From positions 310,001 through 374,000 of the forward strand of contig WKKR01000003.1 in assembly GCA_009684525.1 (NCBI GenBank): a DNA stretch of 64,000 nucleotides. The letters are read 5' to 3'. A program made the position numbers and the translations under genes. The number at the start of each line of letters is the position of its first letter. The stretch's first letter is position 1. Positions 57,052 through 64,000 of the stretch are shown here, piece after piece. The notes under the pieces were generated by a model. The model had not been told where the DNA came from. It ran no database searches and saw nothing but the letters and a program-made list of their open reading frames with translations. This DNA comes from Geobacter sp. GTDB lineage: Bacteria > Desulfobacterota > Desulfuromonadia > Geobacterales > DSM-12255.

Positions 57052-57327
57052 TCATGCATCGGGAGAATGGTGGTGAAGACCGCATTGCGACATGTCTGCG
57101 GCCAACTGGGTCCGGGTTATGCCGAGAAGGGAACAGACTGTGTCGTGATCGCCGTTACACTGTTTCAGGGTCAGGAGAATCATTGCCTTTTTCAGAGATC
57201 TGGAGAGGGTACAGAGCAGGTTGTCGGGTCTGGAAGCCGATATGACTGTAAAGAACGGTTCCAGCCCTTGCTGGAAGAGCATGGCGTGTTCATCGCCGGA
57301 TGTTTGCATTTTGATGGACTGTTTCAT
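57052..57327 (-). CDS. Fis-type helix-turn-helix mini protein coupled to the cytochrome gene
   Basis: This 91-residue protein has, at residues 46-80, a helix-turn-helix resembling the Fis/NtrC C-terminal domain (KKAMILLTLKQCNGD, then LLGITRTQL). The N-terminal 45 residues have no known motif. GAGGAG five bases before the ATG at 57327 fixes the start; a longer frame upstream is shadow sequence from the cytochrome. It lies 8 bases after the cytochrome c stop, so the two are co-transcribed. It could regulate this locus, or be a remnant of a larger response regulator. Confidence 0.7.
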   Translation of the reverse strand: MKQSIKMQTSGDEHAMLFQQGLEPFFTVISASRPDNLLCTLSRSLKKAMILLTLKQCNGDHDTVCSLLGITRTQLAADMSQCGLHHHSPDA

Positions 57328-57335
57328 GATGCTCC

Positions 57336-57920
57336 TCACTTGATATGGCAGCCGAGGCAGAGGTTTTTGCTCGCAAGGTGTTTTTTGTTGGGGTTGAGTG
57401 GATTGTGACAGGAGAGGCATCCGACTTTGCCGTCCACAAGCACCATTTCTTCATTGAGCTCGGTTAGCCCGCGTAAATGGTTGCTGGTGTATGCGTAGCT
57501 GCCGTAGTGCATGCCTATTGGGTGGCTGCCGCGGACAGTTTCCATGCTGCTGGTCCGATCCATGACATTGTTTTTGTAGCGGATATTATGGATTCGGGCA
57601 TTGATTCCATCATGGCATCCCAGGCAATCGAGAGAAAAGGTGTCGATCTCCATAGGTTCCCCGGTATTGTCGCTGTAGGTGGCGGCATAGCGCGTACGTT
57701 CCCCGTAGGGAGAGGATGCCGCTTCCCTGGCTGCATTGAGCCGGGCTGAGAATTCCATTCTGTTGTTCGGGTCCTGGAGCTGCTTCGTAAAGGCGCAAGT
57801 GCTTTCGTCAATGAGGTTCTCCTCCATCGCTTCCAGACGTGCCGAAAACAGTTGAAGTGCGAGAATCATCGCTCCGCCTGCCAGTGTCATCCGCGTAGTT
57901 GCTATTCTGATCCGTTTCAT
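57336..57920 (-). CDS. Triheme c-type cytochrome, periplasmic
   Basis: This 194-residue protein has a signal peptide (about 1-31, cleavage near SARLEA) and three heme attachment motifs CLGCH, CLSCH and CLGCH at residues 99-103, 168-172 and 188-192. His residues elsewhere (SHPIGMHYG, SNHLRG) may serve as sixth ligands. It should carry electrons in the periplasm, a common theme in metal-reducing bacteria, but its donor and acceptor are unknown. GGGGG before the ATG supports the start. It is followed by the HTH mini protein. Confidence 0.92.
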   Translation of the reverse strand: MKRIRIATTRMTLAGGAMILALQLFSARLEAMEENLIDESTCAFTKQLQDPNNRMEFSARLNAAREAASSPYGERTRYAATYSDNTGEPMEIDTFSLDCLGCHDGINARIHNIRYKNNVMDRTSSMETVRGSHPIGMHYGSYAYTSNHLRGLTELNEEMVLVDGKVGCLSCHNPLNPNKKHLASKNLCLGCHIK

Positions 57921-58186
57921 ACGGTAGCCCCCTTGTTGCCCATATCGAGCTGATTACAAGGTGGATACCAAACTTCATCTAACGAAATAATAATCGTAAC
58001 ACCTTAAAACTGCGCGTCTAATGCGGCGGCATGGCAAGAAAGCACAATGATCTGATCTGGTGATTCCCTGAACACGTTTTTCCTGATTCGGATGAAAGTT
58101 TAGGAAGGTCAATATGTTGAGGGATAAACGGGGATGTCCCCGGTGGTGACGCTCTGAACAGCGGGGTATGATGCGCGAGGGTGCGG

Positions 58187-59455
58187 TCAGGCGACCATGA
58201 CCTGATCGCGACCATTCTGTTTTGCTGCATACAGGGCGTTGTCTGCCCGCTTTATGAGGGTTGTAACGTGCTTGTCAGAAGCTGTGAGCATGGATACACC
58301 GGCGCTGACGGTCAGAGAGAAGGTATTCTGTCCGTCGCTGAAGCTTTCGTTGCGGATGGTGTGCAGCTGGCGTTCGGCAAGGGTCCGGGCATCTTCAAGA
58401 AAAGCTCCCGGCATGACAATCATGAACTCTTCACCGCCGATCCTGCCGACACTGTCGTAACGGCGGAGGCTGTCACTGATTCTGAGCGCTACCTGCTTGA
58501 GAACCTGATCTCCGCAGGGGTGGCCAAAGGTGTCATTGACCCGTTTGAAATGATCGATATCCAGGATTATGATGCAGAGCGGCTCATCGAGTCTCGTGGA
58601 ACGCTCAAACTCCTCGCCGAGCCGTTGCATGATCTGGCGTCTATTTTTCAGGCCGGTCAACTCATCGGTTGATGCCAACTTTTTCAGCTGTTTCTGTGCG
58701 TCATCGAGCTTGATAACCAGCCGCCAGGTCAGGAAGTAGACGATTCCCACCAGCAGGGTAATGGTTAGAACTGCCGCTGCTATGACCAGTTTCTTGTTTG
58801 TACCGATCTCGTCCATCATCTGAGTTGCGGGAGTTGATACGCTGATGGCTCCGATCACGCTTCCCACATGGTAGCCCTGGCTCCGGTGGCATTCCATGCA
58901 GCTTGCTTCAACGAACAGGGGCAGGAGATAGCGGAAGCGTGGTTTCCCCGAAGCATCTACCTCAATACGTGAAAATTCTCGCGATCCCTGTTCAAATTGA
59001 CGCAGGGCGGTTTTTTCGGTTTCGTCAGGGACATTCCCCGGTGACAGCGGTTTTCGACTGACCGCCCGAAATCGTGTTCCGTCATTTCGTTCACTAAGCC
59101 GGGAAATTTCATCCATCATAATGGCGTGGTTGCGCAAGGTCAAAACCCTGCCATATTCAGCGTGGACGTCAGGATTGACGCCGAGCCCGAGCAGGTAACG
59201 GTTCGATTCTACCCCTGCCCCTTTTTCAACATAGACTCCGCCGTAATCATAGTTCCAGTTTTTCATGTGGAGCAGAAGATCGGCGTATGTGCTCGCCTGT
59301 TCTCGCATGCGTTCTGAGAGCAGGTCGGTGGTTTTTGCGTACAGCAGGTAGAAAATGCCGCATAGAAAGAGTGCGATGATCACGCAGAGGCTGATCAGGA
59401 ACATCTTGACGTTGCGGAAATACTGAAACGATCTGGGCCAGATCTGTTGGGGCAT
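58187..59455 (-). CDS. Heme-binding diguanylate cyclase (Tll0287-like sensor, GGDEF)
   Basis: This 422-residue protein has a membrane segment at 17-39, a periplasmic sensor region to about 220 with a CMECH heme attachment motif at 186-190 (DUF3365/Tll0287-like), a second segment at 222-244, and a cytoplasmic GGDEF domain with GGEEF at 340-344 and the RxxD inhibitory site RRYD five residues before. It makes c-di-GMP and may respond to redox state or a gas ligand. Its ATG overlaps the HD-GYP stop by one base, so synthesis and breakdown proteins are co-translated. Confidence 0.93.
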   Translation of the reverse strand: MPQQIWPRSFQYFRNVKMFLISLCVIIALFLCGIFYLLYAKTTDLLSERMREQASTYADLLLHMKNWNYDYGGVYVEKGAGVESNRYLLGLGVNPDVHAEYGRVLTLRNHAIMMDEISRLSERNDGTRFRAVSRKPLSPGNVPDETEKTALRQFEQGSREFSRIEVDASGKPRFRYLLPLFVEASCMECHRSQGYHVGSVIGAISVSTPATQMMDEIGTNKKLVIAAAVLTITLLVGIVYFLTWRLVIKLDDAQKQLKKLASTDELTGLKNRRQIMQRLGEEFERSTRLDEPLCIIILDIDHFKRVNDTFGHPCGDQVLKQVALRISDSLRRYDSVGRIGGEEFMIVMPGAFLEDARTLAERQLHTIRNESFSDGQNTFSLTVSAGVSMLTASDKHVTTLIKRADNALYAAKQNGRDQVMVA

Positions 59456-60672
59456 CAGGGTGTTCCTTGCTCGGGCGTCGACGAAGGGGGTGTCGGCGTG
59501 TCGGGTTTAGGAGAAGCAGAGGAGACTGCGTCGGACAGCCTGGAAATGATCTGGAGAAAATTGCGGGTCAGGAGGGGGTGCAGGTCGGTTCCCGACAGGT
59601 CCAGCATGATAGCGGAAATATTTGCAAATTCCATGGCCTCGCGATAGGACCGCTTTGTCCGCAGAGCATCGAAAAAATCGGAGATGGTGGTCATCTGGCT
59701 GCAGAGATTCTGCTGCCATCCTTCCTGGACACGGGGATACCCGGTGAGATTGAATTTCAGATGATGTTCATAGGCTGTTACCACTGCCAGACGGGGAACT
59801 CCCGGCGTGTCGAGGAGTCGTTGTGCCCCCCGGAGCGGGTGCTGTTTGATCATGTCCCATTCGCTGTCGTCAAGTTTACCCGGTTTAGTGAGAATCTCCT
59901 CAGGGACGTAGAGCTTGCCGATATCGTGGAGCATGGCAGCTATACCGATGTCATGGAGGAGCGCTCCATCGATACCCAGCGACATGGCCTGGGCGAGATT
60001 GAGGATGCAGACATTGGTAGAATGGGTAAAGGTATATTCGTCCAGAGCCCGAAGGGGAGCCAGAGCCAGGATCGGGTCTGCAACCTGTTTAAAGGCGTTG
60101 ATGAAACAGCCGACGATCTCGGAAATTCCGGAGACATTGAGCTTTTTGTTGCCGCGTGCCTCTTCGTAAATCTCCATGAAGGTGGAAAGTTCCTCCAGGG
60201 GGACATCCGCCAGAGACCGGATCTTTCGGTGACCTGCGTCTTCTGCAGACGCTTCGGAGCTGTCCTCAGACTGCCTGACTTCTACCCGACCGAAACGAAT
60301 ATGTTCCGAAGAGCGGATTTCATCGTTGGGCAAAGGGGGTTTACTTAGGAGTCGGACCATCTGTCGCAATTCCTGGGGCGTAACCTCCCTGAGCAGGCGG
60401 AGATGGCCAATACCGCGAATCTTGAGCGCCTGGCAGAACCGGTTGACGTACATGCTTGTTTCAAGTGGCCGATCCCAGGCAACCAGTTCATCGTCGATAA
60501 CCAGCAGGGAAAGCCCCGGTTCATCACCCAGGGCCAGGGCCAGGTTTTGCGCTGCCCCGGCACAGAGTCGCTGCACCTGCTCATGGTCAAGCGAGTAGAG
60601 AAGCGCGGTGGAAACGGCAGTGGTCAGTTGGCGTATGAATGCATATAGGGATGTTGCCTGCTCAGGATGCAT
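59455..60672 (-). CDS. HD-GYP phosphodiesterase with shared N-terminal domain
   Basis: This 405-residue protein has an N-terminal domain of about 130 residues, a linker, and an HD-GYP domain from about 195 with HSTN (His217), HD at 249-250 (MLHDIGKLYVPEEI), EHH at 302-304 and GYP at 311-313 (FNLTGYP in place of the common DGSGYP). Such domains hydrolyse c-di-GMP. The Pro-rich tail is probably disordered. The N-terminal region resembles that of the adjacent HEAT protein. Start ATG at 60672 lies behind GGGGGGTGACA and overlaps the HEAT gene by 11 bases. Confidence 0.9.
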   Translation of the reverse strand: MHPEQATSLYAFIRQLTTAVSTALLYSLDHEQVQRLCAGAAQNLALALGDEPGLSLLVIDDELVAWDRPLETSMYVNRFCQALKIRGIGHLRLLREVTPQELRQMVRLLSKPPLPNDEIRSSEHIRFGRVEVRQSEDSSEASAEDAGHRKIRSLADVPLEELSTFMEIYEEARGNKKLNVSGISEIVGCFINAFKQVADPILALAPLRALDEYTFTHSTNVCILNLAQAMSLGIDGALLHDIGIAAMLHDIGKLYVPEEILTKPGKLDDSEWDMIKQHPLRGAQRLLDTPGVPRLAVVTAYEHHLKFNLTGYPRVQEGWQQNLCSQMTTISDFFDALRTKRSYREAMEFANISAIMLDLSGTDLHPLLTRNFLQIISRLSDAVSSASPKPDTPTPPSSTPEQGTP

Positions 60673-62896
60673 TGTCACCCCCCTGCAGCAGACGGTAGAT
60701 TTCTTCGGCGTGCCGGCGGACTTCGCTCTGGCCTGATTTGGCCAGGGTCTTCAAGAGAGCAACCACCTCGGTTTTGGGATAAAACTTGAGTGATTGTACC
60801 GCTTCCTCCTTGAGACGGCTTAACTGTCCTGAACGGAAGAGTGATCGGGACGAGAGCAGTCGCTCGAGCTCCGGGAGCGTCGCTGGGTTGCCGATTATGC
60901 CGAGGGAGTGAATGGCCGCACTCTTCAGCTCGCATTCGTTTCCGGAGAACCCTCCATGCTTGAGGATTTCCACCAGTTTCTTCTGGATATCGGGGTGGCT
61001 GCTCCCCTCGGCAAGGCGTACGGCATTGAGGAGCGTTTCCTGGTCGGTACTCGCCAGGGCGCGCATGAGCAACCGGTCTGCTTCGGCATCCCGGAAGTGG
61101 AGCAGAGCCCGAATGGCTTCCTGGCGGACCTTGGGGTGTGGGTGGCCGGTCAGCCGGCGCAACGGAGCGACAACGCCGGGATCTTCCAGGTTCCGTAACA
61201 ACAGGATCAGGTTACGGGTGAAATACCAGCGGTTGTCACGCAGCCTCTCGAGGGCGGCATTCTTGGCAGCGACACCGATGGTCTGGAGTCGTTCCATGTA
61301 GTAGCGGCGAAGGGACATGCTCTGCTCTTCGGCCAGCCTTTCCAGGAGAGGCTCGACAAAAGGCTCGCCGACCATGTCGATTAACGAGCCGATCTCAAAA
61401 TATTTGGTTTTTCCCCAGAATCTCAGCCCGTTGAGGACCTCTTCGACGAATTCTTTTTTGGCGAAAACACCGAGAATTTCCTGCTGCAAGTGGTCCTGGC
61501 TGGCGGAAGCCTGCTGTAGCATGCGCGAATAGATGTTTACCAGCGCCGTGAAGTCTCCCAAACCGAGAAAATAGGCGCAGAGATCGACAAGGTTCCTCTC
61601 CATGACCACCAGATCGCAGTCGGCCGGCGATGCATGAAGGATGTCGAGAATGATGCTGCTGATCCGTTCCTCGATGATGTGGCTGGAGAGGGTCTGTTTC
61701 AGTTCCTCGATTTCCGATTGGTCTGCCGCAGTAACCACCATGCCTTGTGCCACTATCGATTGAAGCTGTTGCTGGTAGTTTTCCGGTAGAAACTTGTCCA
61801 GACTGTCTTCCTTGAAAATGGTCCGGAGCCGTTCTTCGACGCTGTCTCCAGCGTCAGTCGCCGTTTCCGGGGGCATGAGAGCGACCTTCTCCGCCAGGTT
61901 GCCGGAAAGCCGGCCGATGATCCCCAGCATCATCTGGGGAAGGCTCTCCTGTCGGGAATTCAGCTCTTCGAGGGCACTGATGACCGCCTCTTCGGGGATC
62001 CTGGAAAGTACCGATTCTGCGAGCCCCGGACTGTTGGCCAGGGAAGAGAAGACGCTGTTGATAAACTGGCTGCGTAATTCAGGGGAGAGGCGGGAAATGA
62101 AGGTGGCAAGGCGGCGGATCATTTCCTGCCGCGTGCCGCTACGCCTCTCCTTTTCCAATTGCTGGATGAAACGGGTAATGGTGTCGGCATAGTCTTGGAA
62201 ATCACGGCCCGTTTTGGCTCCCTGCCCCTGTTCATGCCCGCGGTTCAGCAGTTCGGCGAGTACCGCCGGATCGATGTCGACCAGTTGGCCTTCCTGGCCA
62301 AGGCTTCCCGCCATGAGACCGCGGGCGAAGTTTTCCCACAGGAATGATGGCTGCTCTTGGGCAATTGGCTGTCGCGTTCCGTCGAGGAGTTCCTCTTCGG
62401 TGGTCTGAAACGCGCGGTAGTCGATGGTTTGTACCTGGATGCCGGTAATTTCTCTTCGTGCCAGGGCTTCGGTCAGGCCACCTTCTTCCTCAACCTGTTC
62501 CCGCTTGAGAATGATGAGACCGTAAAAGGCGAGGAGTTCTTTCGGAGTCAGCTGTTTGTGAAAGGTAACGGCGGCAATGCCATGGCCGAAGAGGAGATTG
62601 GCCAGGTCACAGTAGACCGGGTTGCTCCGGTCGAGAAAGGTTTCTCCGACAAGGAGGGCATTCTTTGCTATGCCGAGGGTAAAAGTGTTTCTGTTGGAGA
62701 GCAGTGCGGTGAGAAGCTGCAGAACCTTTTCGACGGCTGTGCCGATAATGGGGTGATTGCTGGGGTAGGAGGTGACATGGCGGCGGGCGATGTTCAGCTC
62801 ATAGATGAAGTTGGAGAGCAGCCTGGTATCCAGATCCGCTATGGTATTGTCAGGAACAGGTGCCTCCACCACCACCTCCAGAGTATCGCTATACAT
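60662..62896 (-). CDS. HEAT-repeat protein with N-terminal domain shared with the HD-GYP neighbour
   Basis: This 744-residue cytoplasmic protein has an N-terminal domain (about 25-165) that resembles the start of the downstream HD-GYP protein (shared pattern NFIxxLxxA, Y..xH, GI.....TPxEL). A long helical middle follows, then C-terminal HEAT-like repeats (from about 560) such as DPGVVAPLRRLTGHPHPKVRQEAIRALLHF. It may act as a scaffold for c-di-GMP signalling. The ATG at 62896 is preferred over a TTG 15 codons upstream, but no clear ribosome binding site exists. Confidence 0.8.
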   Translation of the reverse strand: MYSDTLEVVVEAPVPDNTIADLDTRLLSNFIYELNIARRHVTSYPSNHPIIGTAVEKVLQLLTALLSNRNTFTLGIAKNALLVGETFLDRSNPVYCDLANLLFGHGIAAVTFHKQLTPKELLAFYGLIILKREQVEEEGGLTEALARREITGIQVQTIDYRAFQTTEEELLDGTRQPIAQEQPSFLWENFARGLMAGSLGQEGQLVDIDPAVLAELLNRGHEQGQGAKTGRDFQDYADTITRFIQQLEKERRSGTRQEMIRRLATFISRLSPELRSQFINSVFSSLANSPGLAESVLSRIPEEAVISALEELNSRQESLPQMMLGIIGRLSGNLAEKVALMPPETATDAGDSVEERLRTIFKEDSLDKFLPENYQQQLQSIVAQGMVVTAADQSEIEELKQTLSSHIIEERISSIILDILHASPADCDLVVMERNLVDLCAYFLGLGDFTALVNIYSRMLQQASASQDHLQQEILGVFAKKEFVEEVLNGLRFWGKTKYFEIGSLIDMVGEPFVEPLLERLAEEQSMSLRRYYMERLQTIGVAAKNAALERLRDNRWYFTRNLILLLRNLEDPGVVAPLRRLTGHPHPKVRQEAIRALLHFRDAEADRLLMRALASTDQETLLNAVRLAEGSSHPDIQKKLVEILKHGGFSGNECELKSAAIHSLGIIGNPATLPELERLLSSRSLFRSGQLSRLKEEAVQSLKFYPKTEVVALLKTLAKSGQSEVRRHAEEIYRLLQGGDNAS

Positions 62897-62959
62897 TACA
62901 GTTTCATTAATAATTGTTCCAGAAAGATGACGACAATGCAACGGGAATTCAACGATCCT

Positions 62960-64000
62960 TCAGTCGATTGCGTCGGCGGGACGCCGTTTTCTGTTTCGCC
63001 GCCGTTTCCTCTTCCTTTTTGGAGCGGGATTTTGTCCGGTCTCCTCATGTTCGATCAGAAGGAGTTCTTTTCCGGCAAGGAAATCATCCCACCAGGAACG
63101 GGCGTTCTGATTTTTCCCCGTAGCATCGGCATTGAGGCGAAGATAGGCGATGCCGTCGCTGAACTCTGATCGAGATGCCAGGGTGTGGGGTTTGCGAGGC
63201 GGGACCTTGTGCAGGGTATGCTGAATGGAGTGAATGGCACGGACCTGACTGCCGATACGGACAGGGATGCGGATGGTTCGTGCCAGGTCTTCCAAAAGCC
63301 CGGCGCATGCGGCATCCAGGGCCTGCTGACGTGGAAGGCCCTCCAGATGGGTGGACAAAGAGTTCTCTTCGAGGTATTGACCAAAAAAGGCCGACAAGAA
63401 AAACGGTGGGGACGGCGATTTCCCCCCGTGCACCATCCTGTCCAGGCCTTCAAGAATGGCAAGCATCTGGGCCTTGCGGACATCGGTTTCTTCAGTTGCA
63501 AGCCAGCAGCAATATTGGGGGCAGAGTGCCTGGAGCAGGCCACTTTCATCAAGCAGTTCACAGGTTTTGCGCGATGAGCCGAGCAGGAACAGCTTGAGCA
63601 TCTCATCGTAGAGCCGTGCCGGAGCGGCACGGGTTATGGTTGTGGAGAGTGATCGAAGTACCTTCCAGGTTGTCGGTTCGATGGCAAACTCAAGGGATGC
63701 GGCAAAGCGGATTGCCCGCAGCATCCGTACCGGGTCTTCGGTGAAGCGGGCCAAGGGGTCGCCAATAGGGCGGATGAGTTTCTGCTGCAGGTCGGGCAGG
63801 CCACTGGCGTAGTCGATTATCGTGAAATCGGCAATGTTATAGGCCAGGGCATTGATGGTAAAATCCCTGCGCAATGCATCCTCTTCAGGGGTTCCGAAGA
63901 CATTGTCCCTGAGCACCATGCCGTCATCGTCCTTGAGATGGCGGGGAGGGCGGTTGGGCCGTGCCGGGTCATCCGGATTGGCTCCGTCGTCATCCGGATC
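62960..64000 (-). CDS. pcnB: Poly(A) polymerase / tRNA nucleotidyltransferase family protein (PcnB type, partial)
   Basis: The gene enters from the right edge, so the N-terminus with the catalytic GxxxDxD block is outside. The visible ~346 residues show DGMVLRDNVFGTPEEDALRRDFTINALAYN, DPVRMLRAIRFAASL and ARLYDEMLKLFLLG, the PcnB pattern, and a very basic C-terminus (KRKRKRRRNRKRR). PcnB adds A tails to RNA and so promotes decay. It is 63 bases upstream of the HEAT gene on the same strand, which suggests co-transcription. Confidence 0.93.
   Translation of the reverse strand, partial: DPDDDGANPDDPARPNRPPRHLKDDDGMVLRDNVFGTPEEDALRRDFTINALAYNIADFTIIDYASGLPDLQQKLIRPIGDPLARFTEDPVRMLRAIRFAASLEFAIEPTTWKVLRSLSTTITRAAPARLYDEMLKLFLLGSSRKTCELLDESGLLQALCPQYCCWLATEETDVRKAQMLAILEGLDRMVHGGKSPSPPFFLSAFFGQYLEENSLSTHLEGLPRQQALDAACAGLLEDLARTIRIPVRIGSQVRAIHSIQHTLHKVPPRKPHTLASRSEFSDGIAYLRLNADATGKNQNARSWWDDFLAGKELLLIEHEETGQNPAPKRKRKRRRNRKRRPADAID

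Noticed and set aside
57921-58186. Small gene in the 266-base spacer between the cytochrome and diguanylate cyclase genes
   Set aside because: No frame with a start, ribosome binding site and coding bias; a weak 5-bp hairpin (CGGGG ACAT CCCCG) near 58124-58143 may be a terminator.

Overview
The window reads as a stretch of chromosome from a Geobacter-like (Desulfuromonadia / former Deltaproteobacteria) organism. The evidence is the high G+C content, a multiheme c-type cytochrome, a heme-binding diguanylate cyclase, ThyX rather than ThyA, MurE of the meso-diaminopimelate type, and the gene orders prfA-prmC-murA-his and rpsU-yqeY-cvpA-dnaG-rpoD. I assign the group from general knowledge of these families and orders, not from a database search. 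I see no phage, insertion sequence, integrase or CRISPR array. Almost all the DNA is core chromosome.

Layout: 1-1434 holds the end of an iron/cobalamin-type ABC importer (permease and ATPase). 1506-8760 is mostly minus strand: a proline-rich lipoprotein, an MFS carrier translationally coupled to pgeF and rluD, an HtrA-type protease that carries a lipobox, a PilZ protein and unknowns. 8897-12016 holds a nucleotide-sugar-epimerase-like NAD(P) protein, an ElbB-like protein, an outer-membrane barrel and a small membrane protein. 12336-18987 is rho-rpmE-thyX-(DUF1385)-prfA-prmC-murA. 19066-25256 is a histidine operon hisG-D-C-B-H-A-F-E (no hisI here) whose spacers contain three different palindromic or repeat-like elements. 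25381-30269 is the macromolecular-synthesis operon rpsU-yqeY-cvpA-dnaG-rpoD behind a near-consensus promoter. 30466-36758 holds a membrane J-domain protein, YbaK, a Sir2-like protein, a small gene behind a clear Fur box, a CAU-anticodon tRNA, a NIF3-like protein, a zinc-ribbon coiled-coil protein, the RNase P RNA and a Cys-rich protein. 36998-55129 is a complete division and cell wall (dcw) cluster from mraZ to ftsZ. It begins with a strong promoter and three 10-bp spaced MraZ-like repeats and ends at a Rho-independent terminator after ftsZ. 55328-57022 is a large radical SAM protein. 57052-64000 (minus) holds a Fis-like mini protein with a triheme cytochrome, and a pcnB / HEAT-repeat / HD-GYP / heme-GGDEF set.

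How the parts connect: the dcw cluster supplies peptidoglycan precursors (MurA further upstream, then MurB-MurF, MraY, MurG, Ddl) and the septation machinery (FtsL, I, W, Q, A, Z). The minus-strand signalling set couples a c-di-GMP synthase with a putative periplasmic heme sensor to an HD-GYP phosphodiesterase and a HEAT-repeat protein. The last two appear to share a related N-terminal domain.

The most unusual objects are (1) a 70-residue open frame between ftsQ and ftsA that copies the first ~34 residues of FtsA together with its ribosome binding site, (2) the shared N-terminal domain of the neighbouring HEAT and HD-GYP proteins, (3) a Fur-box-controlled 87-residue protein of unknown function, and (4) a Fis-type HTH mini protein coupled to a triheme cytochrome c.
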